A stretch of 64,000 nucleotides of DNA from Mesorhizobium temperatum (lineage in GTDB: Bacteria; Pseudomonadota; Alphaproteobacteria; Rhizobiales; Rhizobiaceae): positions 97,818 through 161,817 of the forward strand of contig NZ_NPKJ01000015.1 of assembly GCF_002284575.1 (NCBI RefSeq), read 5' to 3'. The translations under genes were made by a program, and so were the position numbers. Below, piece by piece: positions 19,472 to 28,355 of the stretch (position 1 is its first letter; each line of letters opens with the position of its first letter). Under the pieces are notes generated by a model. The model searched no databases. It had not been told where the DNA came from and saw only the letters and a program-made list of their open reading frames with translations.

Positions 19472-20203
19472 ATGGCGGATCTGGCAGGCAAGATCGTTGT
19501 CGTCACGGCGGCGGCACAGGGCATCGGCCGGGCGAGCGCGCTGGCTTTCGCCAAGGCAGGCGCCGTCGTCCATGCTACCGACATTAACGAGGTGATGCTC
19601 GCCGAACTTGGCAAGACGCCCGGCATCAAGACCCGCAAGCTCGACGTGCTGAACGACGAGGCTGTGACGTCGGCCTTCGCCGAGATCGGCGCCGTCGACG
19701 TGCTGTTCAACTGCGCCGGCTTTGTCCATTCAGGTTCGATCCTCGAGATGAAGGACGCCGATCTCGACTTTGCCTATGATCTCAACGTTCGCTCGATGAT
19801 CCGCACCATCCGCGCCGTGCTGCCCGGCATGCTGGAGCGCGGCGACGGCTCGATCATCAACATGGCGTCGCTGGCCGGCTCGACCAAGGGCGTGCCAAAC
19901 CGCTTCGTCTATGGGCTGACCAAGGCTGCCGTCATCGGCCTGACCAAATCGGTTGCCGCCGACTATGTCGGCAAAGGCATACGCTGCAATGCCATTTGCC
20001 CCGGCACGGTCGAAAGCCCGTCGCTGCAGGACCGCATGCATGCGCAGGGCGACTACGAGGCAGCCCGCGCCGCCTTCATCGCCCGCCAGCCGATGGGCCG
20101 CCTCGGCACGCCCGAGGAAATCGCCGATCTCGCCGTCTATCTGGCCGGCGCCACCTATACGTCGGGACAGGCTTATAATATCGACGGCGGCTGGTCGATC
20201 TAG
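19472..20203 (+). CDS. SDR dehydrogenase, likely 2-keto-3-deoxy-L-fuconate dehydrogenase type
   Basis: The 243-residue classical short-chain dehydrogenase has the nucleotide motif TAAAQGIG (12-19), NCAG-type strand (80-83) and catalytic Ser133, Tyr147, Lys151. The AAAQGIG variant, the NRFVYGLTKAA helix and the DRMHAQGD insertion resemble the DHRS6/2-keto-3-deoxy-L-fuconate dehydrogenase group. The start at 19472 follows GAGGAGAAAAGC. The next gene encodes an FAH-family hydrolase; in the known non-phosphorylating L-fucose pathway such a hydrolase acts directly after this dehydrogenase. No fuconate dehydratase is in the window, so the exact sugar acid is inferred. Confidence 0.8.
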   Translation: MADLAGKIVVVTAAAQGIGRASALAFAKAGAVVHATDINEVMLAELGKTPGIKTRKLDVLNDEAVTSAFAEIGAVDVLFNCAGFVHSGSILEMKDADLDFAYDLNVRSMIRTIRAVLPGMLERGDGSIINMASLAGSTKGVPNRFVYGLTKAAVIGLTKSVAADYVGKGIRCNAICPGTVESPSLQDRMHAQGDYEAARAAFIARQPMGRLGTPEEIADLAVYLAGATYTSGQAYNIDGGWSI

Positions 20204-20204
20204 G

Positions 20205-20350
20205 AGTCTGAAAATCCTATTCCGCCGGGCGTCTGGCGGCGTCTGCGCTTGCCTAGGCTCACGTACTTTAAGTACGCTCCGCTCCGGTTCTCGAAAACCA
20301 CGCCATTCGCCTCAGCGGAGCGAGTTTGCAAACGGCCTCTGGTCGCAACT
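20205..20350 (+). repeat. R1 intergenic repeat, copy A
   Basis: A conserved 30-bp core lies at 20264-20293 (begins TACTTTAAGTACGCTCCGCT), 61 bp after the SDR stop. It is flanked by imperfect inverted arms (TCCGCCGGGCG near 20221 and CGCCTCAGCGGA near 20310). Copies B and C (47064-47093, 48631-48660) have the same core in the same orientation. The element sits inside a probable two-gene operon. Confidence 0.75.
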
Positions 20351-20364
20351 GGGAGAAAAATTGC

Positions 20365-21210
20365 ATGAAACTGCTGCGCTATGGCGAGGCGGGGAGCGAA
20401 CGCCCCGGCCTCCTCGATGCGGATGGAACGATCCGCGACCTCTCCGCCCATGTCACCGACATTGCCGGCAAGGCGCTCGACCCGGCATCGCTTGAGACAT
20501 TGTCGAAGCTCGATCCGCAATCGTTGCCGGCGGTTTCCGGCAAGCCGCGCATCGGCGCCTGCGTCGCCGGCACCGGCAAATTCATCTGCATCGGCCTGAA
20601 CTACTCCGATCATGCCGCCGAGACCGGCGCCATCGTGCCGCCGGAGCCGATCATTTTCATGAAGGCAAGCTCGGCCATCGTCGGGCCAGACGACGACGTG
20701 CTGATCCCGCGCGGATCGGTGAAAACCGACTGGGAAGTCGAGCTTGGCGTGGTCATCGGCAAGACCGCGAAGTACGTAACCGAGGCCGAGGCGCTGGACT
20801 ATGTCGCCGGCTATTGCGTCGCACATGACGTTTCCGAACGCGCCTTCCAGGCCGAGCGACAGGGCCAGTGGACCAAGGGCAAGAGCTGCGACACCTTCGG
20901 GCCGATCGGTCCGTGGCTGGTGACCAAGGACGAGGTCAAGGACCCGCAGAACATTCCGATGTGGCTGAAGGTCAACGGCAAGACGATGCAGAACGGCTCG
21001 ACCAAGACCATGGTCTATGGCGTCGCCTACCTCGTGTCCTATCTCAGCCAGTTCATGTCGCTGCATCCGGGCGACATCATCTCGACCGGCACACCGCCCG
21101 GCGTCGGCCTCGGCATGAAGCCGCCGGTCTTCCTGAAGCCCGGCGACTTCGTCGAGCTCGGCATCGAAGGGCTGGGCATGCAGAAGCAGACGTTCAAGGC
21201 GGACGAGTAG
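20365..21210 (+). CDS. Fumarylacetoacetate hydrolase family protein (2,4-diketo-3-deoxy-L-fuconate hydrolase type)
   Basis: The 281-residue protein has the FAH layout: a short N-terminal domain (MKLLRYGEAGSERPGLLDADG), then FICIGLNYSDHAAE, PIIFMKASSAIVGP, the metal-binding KTDWEVELGVVIG and the DIISTGTPPGVGLGMKPP signature. The WTKGKSCDTFGPIGPWL stretch is typical of members acting on 2,4-diketo-3-deoxy sugar acids, which they split into pyruvate and a hydroxy acid. The ATG at 20365 follows GGGAGAAAAATTGC. The SDR upstream would supply the diketo substrate. Ureidoglycolate lyase is a frequent but less likely annotation for this group. Confidence 0.85.
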   Translation: MKLLRYGEAGSERPGLLDADGTIRDLSAHVTDIAGKALDPASLETLSKLDPQSLPAVSGKPRIGACVAGTGKFICIGLNYSDHAAETGAIVPPEPIIFMKASSAIVGPDDDVLIPRGSVKTDWEVELGVVIGKTAKYVTEAEALDYVAGYCVAHDVSERAFQAERQGQWTKGKSCDTFGPIGPWLVTKDEVKDPQNIPMWLKVNGKTMQNGSTKTMVYGVAYLVSYLSQFMSLHPGDIISTGTPPGVGLGMKPPVFLKPGDFVELGIEGLGMQKQTFKADE

Positions 21211-21217
21211 TGGCGCT

Positions 21218-21367
21218 CTGCCTTCTCCCCTTGTGGGAGAAGGTGTCGCCGAAGGCGACGGATGAGGGGTGCTCCAGCTTGGCACCGACCGCACTCCGTC
21301 CAACACCCCTCTTCCGTCTCGGCGCTGCGCGCCGATCCACCTTCTCCCACAAGGGCAGAAGGAAAGG
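21218..21367. repeat. R2 nested-palindrome repeat, copy 1
   Basis: The space between the convergent FAH and ATPase genes is filled by a nested palindrome. CCTTCTCCC-cttgt-GGGAGAAGG (21221-21243) opens it, GTCGCC-gaa-GGCGAC follows, and a second CCTTCTCCC-acaa-GGG dyad closes it. Similar elements occur at 25.7, 61.4 and 63.8 kb. Its place at a convergent junction suits a bidirectional terminator. Confidence 0.7.
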
Positions 21368-21373
21368 AGGCGC

Positions 21374-22372
<999 letters not shown>

Positions 22373-22403
22373 GGCTTCGTCCCTGTTCTAGAGTTTGACT
22401 GGT

Positions 22404-23459
22404 CTAGAGTCTGATTGGGGCGCCGCTGCGCACGCTCTCGTCGGCGGCAAGGCAGACGGCGAGCGACTTCACCGCGTCGTCCATGTGGCGGGAGAGATCA
22501 AGATCCTCGCGGATCGCCTTGAGCAGAAAAGCCTGCTCGAGATCGCAGAGATCCTGATGGCCGGGCTCACCCTCCATCGACAGCATCTCATCCGGCTTGG
22601 CGAACTTGCCGTCCGCGCCGGTCGCCGCACTGTGCAGGCGGATGGTCGAGGTCTTGGTGTGGGTGTCGATGTCGTCGGATTTGGCGCCCTCCTTCATGAC
22701 GATCGACACGCAGCCATTGGGCGAGATCACGTCCTTCACAAAAAAGGCCGTTTCCGAGATCATCGGCCCCCAGCCGGCCTCGTACCAGCCCACCGAACCG
22801 TCGTCGAACAGCACCTGCAGGTGACCGTAATTGTACATCGTTGGCGCAATCTCGTCGGTCAGCCTTAGCCCCATGCCGCGCACCTCGACCGGCCTGGCGT
22901 CGGTGATCTGCAGCATCACGTCGAGATAGTGAACGCCACAATCGACCATCGGCGACGTCGTCTGCATCAATTGCTTGTGCGTCTCCCAGCTTTGGCCTGA
23001 GGATTGCTGGTTGAGGTTCATGCGAAACACGTAAGGACCGCCCAGTTTTCGCGCCTCGGCGATCAGCCTGATCCAGGACGGATGATGGCGCAGGATGTAG
23101 CCGATCACCAGTTTTCTGCCGTTGGCCTTGGCTGCGGCGACGACGCGTTTCGCATCCGCCACCGTCGTCGCCAGCGGCTTTTCGACGAAGACATGGCAGC
23201 CGGCCTCTAACGCCTTCACGGCATAGTCGACATGGCTGTCGGAATAGGTGGCGATACAGGCGATATCTGGTTTTTCGTCGCGCAGCGCCTCGTCGAAGGA
23301 GCGCCTGATGCCATAGCCGGAAAGCCCGGCCGGCAACGGCACATCCGAACGGTTGACAAGTGCGGCGATCTGGAAGCCCGGATTGGTGTGATAGGCCAGC
23401 GCATGGCTGCGGCCCATATTGCCGAGCCCGGCGACGACGACACGAAGAGGTTCAGCCAT
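22404..23459 (-). CDS. Gfo/Idh/MocA family NAD(P)-dependent oxidoreductase
   Basis: The 351-residue protein starts with a Rossmann fold (VVVAGLGNMGRSHALAY, about 6-22), has VFVEKPLATT near residue 90 and the VIGYILRHHPSWIRL strand, and then the alpha/beta C-terminal domain. Enzymes of this family oxidise, reduce or epimerise sugars and cyclitols. It lies between the DUF4304 gene and the ATPase gene in the amino-sugar import operon, so it probably modifies an imported sugar. The precise reaction is unknown. The gap to the preceding stop is one base. Confidence 0.88.
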   Translation of the reverse strand: MAEPLRVVVAGLGNMGRSHALAYHTNPGFQIAALVNRSDVPLPAGLSGYGIRRSFDEALRDEKPDIACIATYSDSHVDYAVKALEAGCHVFVEKPLATTVADAKRVVAAAKANGRKLVIGYILRHHPSWIRLIAEARKLGGPYVFRMNLNQQSSGQSWETHKQLMQTTSPMVDCGVHYLDVMLQITDARPVEVRGMGLRLTDEIAPTMYNYGHLQVLFDDGSVGWYEAGWGPMISETAFFVKDVISPNGCVSIVMKEGAKSDDIDTHTKTSTIRLHSAATGADGKFAKPDEMLSMEGEPGHQDLCDLEQAFLLKAIREDLDLSRHMDDAVKSLAVCLAADESVRSGAPIRL

Positions 23460-23460
23460 T

Positions 23461-23928
23461 TCAGCTCGCCTTTCCCTGCATACGGGCTTTCAGGGCCACC
23501 ATCACAGTCGGCCCACATTCATCGGCGACCTGCAAAGCCGCCTGTTCTGTTTCGCAACGTGCCAGAAGTCCGAAGCCATATTCATCGACACCGTCCTTGA
23601 TCAGTGAAGATCTGTGATCGTCCGGCATCGGGTGGTCCAGATCGAGTGCATCCGTGAATGCCTTCGACTGCTCGCCTTCCATCCGGGAATTGACGCGCCA
23701 GCGAATATGACAGTTGTATTCTTTCGGTCGGCGCTCCGCCCCTAACCGCGTCAGCCAGACAGCGGCATTGAGATAGAACTGTGGTCCCCAGGCAGACTTC
23801 TGAACGTTAAGCAGGCAGACCGTTTCCGGCCACTCGCGGTAGTAATTCGTGGCGCGCACGCCTCGAAATCCATGGCGGTTTGCCGTCTCGGCAAGGCTCT
23901 GGACGATAATGTCTCGACCCTCGCTCAC
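23461..23928 (-). CDS. DUF4304-like protein
   Basis: The 155-residue protein starts with a GTG at 23928 that overlaps the permease TGA (gtga). A longer open frame exists, but it runs inside the permease gene. The layout, HGFRGVRATNYYREWPETVCLLNVQKSAWGPQFYLNAAVWL, then RRPKEYNCHIRWR and a C-terminal ARCETEQAAL helix, resembles DUF4304 proteins, which have no known function. There is no signal peptide or membrane segment. It is locked by overlap and a one-base gap into the sugar transporter operon, so it is surely cotranscribed. I cannot propose a biochemical role. Confidence 0.75.
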   Translation of the reverse strand: MSEGRDIIVQSLAETANRHGFRGVRATNYYREWPETVCLLNVQKSAWGPQFYLNAAVWLTRLGAERRPKEYNCHIRWRVNSRMEGEQSKAFTDALDLDHPMPDDHRSSLIKDGVDEYGFGLLARCETEQAALQVADECGPTVMVALKARMQGKAS

Positions 23929-24764
23929 TTGACCGCTCCCGAAGTAATGCCGCGGATCAGCTGCCGCGAGAAGATGACGTAGAGGATCAGCACCGGCATG
24001 ATCGCCAGCGAAAGTGCGGCCAGGATCGCGTTCCAGTTGGTGACGAACTGGCCGAGGAACAGCTGCGCGCCGAGCGTCACCGTCTTGGTTTCCTCCGACG
24101 GCGCCAGGATCAGCGGAAACCACAGATCGTTCCAGATCGGGATCATGGTGAAGACGGCAACCGTTGCCATCGATGGCCGCACCAGCGGCAGCACCAGCCG
24201 AAAAAAGATCGTGTATTCGGACAGGCCGTCGATGCGCCCGGCATTCTTCAGATCGTCGGATACCTGCTTCATGAATTCCGACAGGATGAAGACGGCGAGC
24301 GGCAAGCCTTGCGCCGTGTAGACCAGGATCAGTGCCGTCAGGGTGTTGACCAGCCCGCTCATCACCATCAATTGCAGGATGGCGACGGTGGCGAGGCGGA
24401 TCGGGATCATGATGCCGAGCGCCAGGTAGAGCCCCATCAGCGAATTGCCGCGGAAGCGGTATTCCGATAGTGCGAAAGCCGCCATCGCGCCGAACAGGAG
24501 CACGAAGAACAGCGAGGCGACGGTGACTACAAGGCTGTTCTGGAAATAGTGGATGAAATCGCCCTGCCCGATCACGGTGGTGTAGCCGATCAGGTCGAAG
24601 GTTTTCGGGGTCGGCGGCGCCAGCGGCGCGCCGAAAATCGCGGCGCGCGACTTGAACGAATTGACGATGACGATGATCACCGGAAGCAGTGCGATCACCG
24701 TGTAGGTCAACAGGACCGCATGGGCGCCGATGGTGCGGGGCAGGGAGCTGGTTGTCATGCTCAT
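23925..24764 (-). CDS. Sugar ABC transporter permease, MalG type
   Basis: The 279-residue inner-membrane permease begins at the ATG at 24764 (MSMTTSSLPRTIG), six bases after GAGG. The longer open frame upstream shadows the MalF gene. About six hydrophobic segments are visible, plus the CUT1 EAA loop (DDLKNAGRIDGLSEYTIFFRLVLP) and the P.WNDLWFPLIL segment characteristic of MalG-like subunits. It pairs with the permease encoded 8 bp upstream. Its stop overlaps the DUF4304 GTG. Confidence 0.92.
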   Translation of the reverse strand: MSMTTSSLPRTIGAHAVLLTYTVIALLPVIIVIVNSFKSRAAIFGAPLAPPTPKTFDLIGYTTVIGQGDFIHYFQNSLVVTVASLFFVLLFGAMAAFALSEYRFRGNSLMGLYLALGIMIPIRLATVAILQLMVMSGLVNTLTALILVYTAQGLPLAVFILSEFMKQVSDDLKNAGRIDGLSEYTIFFRLVLPLVRPSMATVAVFTMIPIWNDLWFPLILAPSEETKTVTLGAQLFLGQFVTNWNAILAALSLAIMPVLILYVIFSRQLIRGITSGAVK

Positions 24765-24772
24765 CTTACGCC

Positions 24773-25696
24773 TCAGAACTGGTAGCGACGCAGGCGCGTC
24801 TGAACGAGGAAGAGGTAGACACAGACGCCGCCAAGGATGATCAGGAACATCATCGTGGCAATCGCCGCGCCCATATTGGGATCGCCGATCTGCAACTGGA
24901 ACCCGAAGAAGGCGCGGTAGAGGAAGGTGCCGAGGATGTCGGTTGAATAGTTCGGCCCGGCCAGCGCGCCTTGCGCGGTATAGATCAGGTCGAAAGCGTT
25001 GAAATTGCCGACAAAGGTCAGGATCGAGATGATGCCGATCGACGGCAGGATCAGCGGCAGCTTGATCTTCCAGAACTGCGACATGCCGGTGATGCCGTCG
25101 CATTCGGCGGCTTCGATCACCTCCTCGGGGATGGACAGCAGTGCCGCATAGATCAGCATCATCGGGATGCCGACGAACTGCCACACCGAGATCAGGCTGA
25201 GCGTGGTCAGCGCATATTGCTCCTTGCCCAGCCACGGCGTGAACAGGCTTTTGAGGCCGACGAGATCCATCAGGTTCGGCGCCACGCCCCACAGCGGCGA
25301 CAGGATCAGCTTCCAGGCGAAGCCGACGATGACGAAGGACAGGATCGTCGGCACGAAGATCGCCGTACGGTAGAAGGCGGAGAATCTCAGCCGCGGGCTG
25401 GACAGAAGTGCCGCCAGCAGGACGCCGATCGGGTTCTGCACCAGCATGTGGATGATGAAGAACCAGACATTGTTCCGCAGTGCATTCCAGAAGCCCAAGG
25501 ACCAGTTAGGATCGCCGAACAGCGTGCGGAAATTTGCCAGTCCCACGAAGACCTGGGCCTGGTCGATGTTGCGGAACAGCGAGAGCTGCAGCGTGCCGGC
25601 CAGCGGCAGGATCATGATTGCCGTATAGACCAGCACTGCCGGCGCCAGAAAGACGCCGATATGCCAGCGGAACGGTCGTTTCGGTGCTGCGGCCAT
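24773..25696 (-). CDS. Sugar ABC transporter permease, MalF type
   Basis: The 307-residue permease has an N-terminal membrane anchor (VFLAPAVLVYTAIMILPLAG), about six transmembrane segments and the EAA loop EEVIEAAECDGITGMSQFWKIKLP. It is the MalF-like partner of the next gene. It is separated from the binding-protein gene by a 240-bp gap holding an R2 palindromic element, so its expression may be set lower than that of the binding protein. Confidence 0.92.
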   Translation of the reverse strand: MAAAPKRPFRWHIGVFLAPAVLVYTAIMILPLAGTLQLSLFRNIDQAQVFVGLANFRTLFGDPNWSLGFWNALRNNVWFFIIHMLVQNPIGVLLAALLSSPRLRFSAFYRTAIFVPTILSFVIVGFAWKLILSPLWGVAPNLMDLVGLKSLFTPWLGKEQYALTTLSLISVWQFVGIPMMLIYAALLSIPEEVIEAAECDGITGMSQFWKIKLPLILPSIGIISILTFVGNFNAFDLIYTAQGALAGPNYSTDILGTFLYRAFFGFQLQIGDPNMGAAIATMMFLIILGGVCVYLFLVQTRLRRYQF

Positions 25697-25748
25697 GAGT
25701 TCGGTTCCCGCCGATCAGGTGTTGCAATTGCCGCCAAAGGGCGCGGCA

Positions 25749-25928
25749 CCTCCCTCCCCCTCGAGGGGAGGGTGCCTCGCGAAGCGAGGCGGGTGGGTCG
25801 GCCAAGGCAGTGCGCCATCGTGGTTTCGATCGTGCTTTCCAGCAACGATCAGGGTCGCAGCCTGCCTTCACCGACCCCTCTGTAGCCTTCGGCGCTATCC
25901 CCACTCGAGGGGGGGAGATAGCGCTTCG
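25749..25928. repeat. R2 nested-palindrome repeat, copy 2 (inside an operon)
   Basis: CCCTCCCCCTCGAGGGGAGGG (25752-25772) and GCCTCGC-gaa-GCGAGGC begin the element. CCGACCCCTCTGTAGCC and CCCCACTCGAGGGGGGG end it, so the two halves can also fold back on each other. It occupies the gap between the binding-protein gene and the first permease gene. REP-type hairpins in such positions are known to stabilise upstream mRNA, as in malE-malF. Confidence 0.7.
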
Positions 25929-25936
25929 CCGGGCTC

Positions 25937-27196
25937 TTACTTCGCCGGCTTATACCAGCTGTCGAGACCGTCCTGCAGTTTCTTGGCGGCAGCTTCCGGC
26001 GTATCGGTGCCGTTGATGACGTTAGCCGACTCAACCCATGTCTCGTTTTCGAGGTTCGGCGTACCGCGGCCCAGGATCTGGTAAGTCGAGCGGATCGTCG
26101 ACTTGCACTTGTCGCGCCAGGAGACGAATTCCTGCGCCAGCGGGTCTTCCATCTTCACCGGGGTGTTGTTCAGGCTGAAGAAGCCCGGCAGCGCGTTGGC
26201 ATAGATGGTGGCAAAATCAGACGAGGCGACCCAGGACAGGAAGGTCTTGGCCGCATCCGCGTTCTTCGACGCCGCATTGAGGCCCATGCCGATGTCGGTG
26301 TGGTCGGAGATGTAGCAGGTGTCGCCGGCCTTCTGCACCGGCGGCGGGAACGCGCCCATCTTGAACTGCGCCTGCGTGTTGAACAGGCCGATCTCCCACG
26401 AGCCGGCCGGGTAGATGGCGGCGCGGCCAAGCGTGAACAGGTTCTGGCTGTCCGGATAGGTCTGCGCCTCGAAGCCGTCGCCGAGATAGGGCTTCCACTT
26501 GGCGAGTTCGGCAAACGGCGCTACCCACTGCGGATCGGTCAGCTTCTGCTCGCCCTTGATCAGTGCGGCGCGGCCTTCCTCGCCCTTCCAGTAGTTCGGG
26601 CCGATGTTCTGGTAGCCCATGGTGGCGGCTTCCCAGAGGTCCTTAGTGCCCATCGCCATCGGGATATAGGTGCCGTCGGCCTTGATCTTGTCGAGCGCGG
26701 CGTAGAATTCCTCATTCGTGGTCGGCACCTTGATGCCGAGCTGGTCGAAGGCGTCCTTGTTGTAGATGAAGCCATGGATGACGGAAGCCATCGGCACGCA
26801 GAATGTCGCCTTGCCGTCGTCGGTCTGCCAGGCCGACTTGGCCACGTCGGAGAAGTTCTCCATGCCAGGCAGCGTCGAGATATCGGCGAGATTGCCCTTC
26901 TTGAAGAGTTCCAGCGACTTGTCGAACGGGCGGCAGGTGATCAGGTCGCCCGCCGAGCCGGCGGCGAGCTTGGCGCCGAGTGCGGCGTCATATTCGGTCG
27001 GCGCCGACGGCGCGAACACCACCTTGATGCCCGGGTTCTTGGCCTCAAAAGCCGGGATCAGCTTGTCCTTCCAGATGGCAAGGTCGTCGCCGCGCCAGCT
27101 TTCGATGTTGAGCGTTACGTCCTGGGCATAGGCCATTCCGGCTGAGCCGAGAATGCTGGTGCCGAGAAGAAGTGCCGTCAGTAGTTTCGTTGTCAT
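25937..27196 (-). CDS. Extracellular sugar-binding protein of ABC transporter (CUT1)
   Basis: The 419-residue family 1 solute-binding protein has a clear Sec signal (MTTKLLTALLLGTSILGS, cut near AYA-QD at residue 24). The mature part shows LNIESWRGDDLAIWKDKLIPAFE, EYDAALGAKLAAGSAGDL and a hinge region DLWEAATMGYQNIGPNYW. It binds the sugar in the periplasm for the MalF/MalG-like permeases. It starts 2 bp after the murQ stop, and GlcNAc-catabolic genes lie next door, so an amino sugar, chitobiose or MurNAc-type ligand is likely but not proven. Confidence 0.92.
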   Translation of the reverse strand: MTTKLLTALLLGTSILGSAGMAYAQDVTLNIESWRGDDLAIWKDKLIPAFEAKNPGIKVVFAPSAPTEYDAALGAKLAAGSAGDLITCRPFDKSLELFKKGNLADISTLPGMENFSDVAKSAWQTDDGKATFCVPMASVIHGFIYNKDAFDQLGIKVPTTNEEFYAALDKIKADGTYIPMAMGTKDLWEAATMGYQNIGPNYWKGEEGRAALIKGEQKLTDPQWVAPFAELAKWKPYLGDGFEAQTYPDSQNLFTLGRAAIYPAGSWEIGLFNTQAQFKMGAFPPPVQKAGDTCYISDHTDIGMGLNAASKNADAAKTFLSWVASSDFATIYANALPGFFSLNNTPVKMEDPLAQEFVSWRDKCKSTIRSTYQILGRGTPNLENETWVESANVINGTDTPEAAAKKLQDGLDSWYKPAK

Positions 27197-27198
27197 GC

Positions 27199-28155
27199 TC
27201 AGTCTCCCTGTTGACCTTTTTCAGGTTCGGTTTTGAGAACAGAGGCTTTCTGCCTCATGCTCCCCTCGATCGCGGAAAGGGCCGGGCGCAGCTTCTGGCC
27301 GGTCCCTTCCAGTATCTTCTCGGCCGCATCGGCGTTGGCAGCACCTGCGGCGAGCAGAATGGCGGTCTTGACGACGCCGCCACTCTTCTCGAGCAGACGC
27401 GCCGCATCGTCCCTATCGCGTCCGCTGATGGCGGCGACGATGCGTGCCGCGCGGTCGCGCAGCTTGATGTTGTCGGCCATGAGATTGACCATGTAGCCGT
27501 CATGGACATGGCCAAGATGGATGGCGGCCAGCGTTGACAGCATGTTGAGCGCGATCTTCTGGGCAGTGCCGGCGCCCATGCGCGTCGAGCCGGCGATCAG
27601 CTCCGGCGGTGTTTCGAGCAATATGGCAACTTCGGCCAGCCGAAGCAGCGGCGCGTGCTTGTTGTTGGCGATGGCGATGGTCGCCGCCCCCCGGGCCCGG
27701 GCTTCCTCGATCGCCCTCACGGCATAAGGCGTCGAGCCGCTGGCCGAGACCGCGATCAGGCAGTCGCCCTCGCCGATGCCGGCAGCGGCAACCGCCGCCG
27801 AGGCTTCGTCGGTGTCGTCCTCCGGCCCACCGGCCAGTGTCTTGAAGGCTTCGTCGCCGCCGGCGATCAGGATGGCGATACGGTCGCGCTGAATGCCGAA
27901 GGTGCCCGGCAGTTCCAGCGCATCGGCCAGCGCCATCAGGCCCGAGCTGCCGGCTGCCGCGTAAGCGAGCGTGCCGCCGCTCTTTAGCCGGCTGGCGATG
28001 ATCTCAGCTGCTTTGGCGATGGCAGGAATGGCGCCGCGCACCGCCTTGGCGGCCTCGATCTGCGCATTGGCCAAAGAGGAAAGGATGGCGTCCGGAGCCT
28101 GGATGTCCAGCCCCTCGGCATTCTGGTGAAGCGCTTCGGTGCGCGTTTCGGCCAT
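27199..28155 (-). CDS. murQ: N-acetylmuramic acid 6-phosphate etherase
   Basis: MurQ cleaves the lactyl ether of MurNAc-6-phosphate to give GlcNAc-6-phosphate and D-lactate. The 318-residue protein starts at the ATG at 28155 behind GGAGGGAAAGCGG. It shows TEALHQNAEGLDIQ, the SIS-domain AAGSSGLMALADALELPGTFG, VSASGSTPYAVRAIEEARARGA, ELIAGSTRMGAGTAQKIALNMLST and GHVHDGYMVNL, all MurQ signatures. It heads the import operon, with the binding-protein gene directly downstream. Its product feeds NagA, encoded on the divergent operon. Confidence 0.95.
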   Translation of the reverse strand: MAETRTEALHQNAEGLDIQAPDAILSSLANAQIEAAKAVRGAIPAIAKAAEIIASRLKSGGTLAYAAAGSSGLMALADALELPGTFGIQRDRIAILIAGGDEAFKTLAGGPEDDTDEASAAVAAAGIGEGDCLIAVSASGSTPYAVRAIEEARARGAATIAIANNKHAPLLRLAEVAILLETPPELIAGSTRMGAGTAQKIALNMLSTLAAIHLGHVHDGYMVNLMADNIKLRDRAARIVAAISGRDRDDAARLLEKSGGVVKTAILLAAGAANADAAEKILEGTGQKLRPALSAIEGSMRQKASVLKTEPEKGQQGD

Positions 28156-28180
28156 CCGCTTTCCCTCCAATCCAGAAAAC

Positions 28181-28198
28181 AATACCAAAAAAATACCA
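28181..28198 (-). promoter_or_regulatory. Direct-repeat operator, murQ side
   Basis: Two copies of AATACCA (28181-28187 and 28192-28198) are spaced exactly 11 bp apart, about one helical turn, 26 bp upstream of murQ. Read on the minus strand they are TGGTATT repeats. The same repeat at the same period lies on the kinase side. The GntR-family protein encoded at 29234 is the likely ligand. Confidence 0.6.
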
Positions 28199-28314
28199 CT
28201 TGTCCACACGCATTAACGACTTCCCTGCCCTGAAATCGCCGTGTTGGCAAAATGCGGTGGTTTTTCAATCAAATACGCCTTAATCTTTTTGAAACGGAAA
28301 TTAAGCCTTGGCTA

Positions 28315-28333
28315 TTGGTATTTTATTGGTATT
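28315..28333 (+). promoter_or_regulatory. Direct-repeat operator, kinase side
   Basis: TTGGTATT occurs at 28315-28322 and 28326-28333, an 11-bp period, ending 22 bp before the kinase GTG. It mirrors the pair near murQ, so each divergent operon carries its own site in the same orientation relative to its gene. Binding here would block RNA polymerase close to the start. Confidence 0.6.
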
Positions 28334-28355
28334 ATCCGCCCGGAGGAGAAATCGT

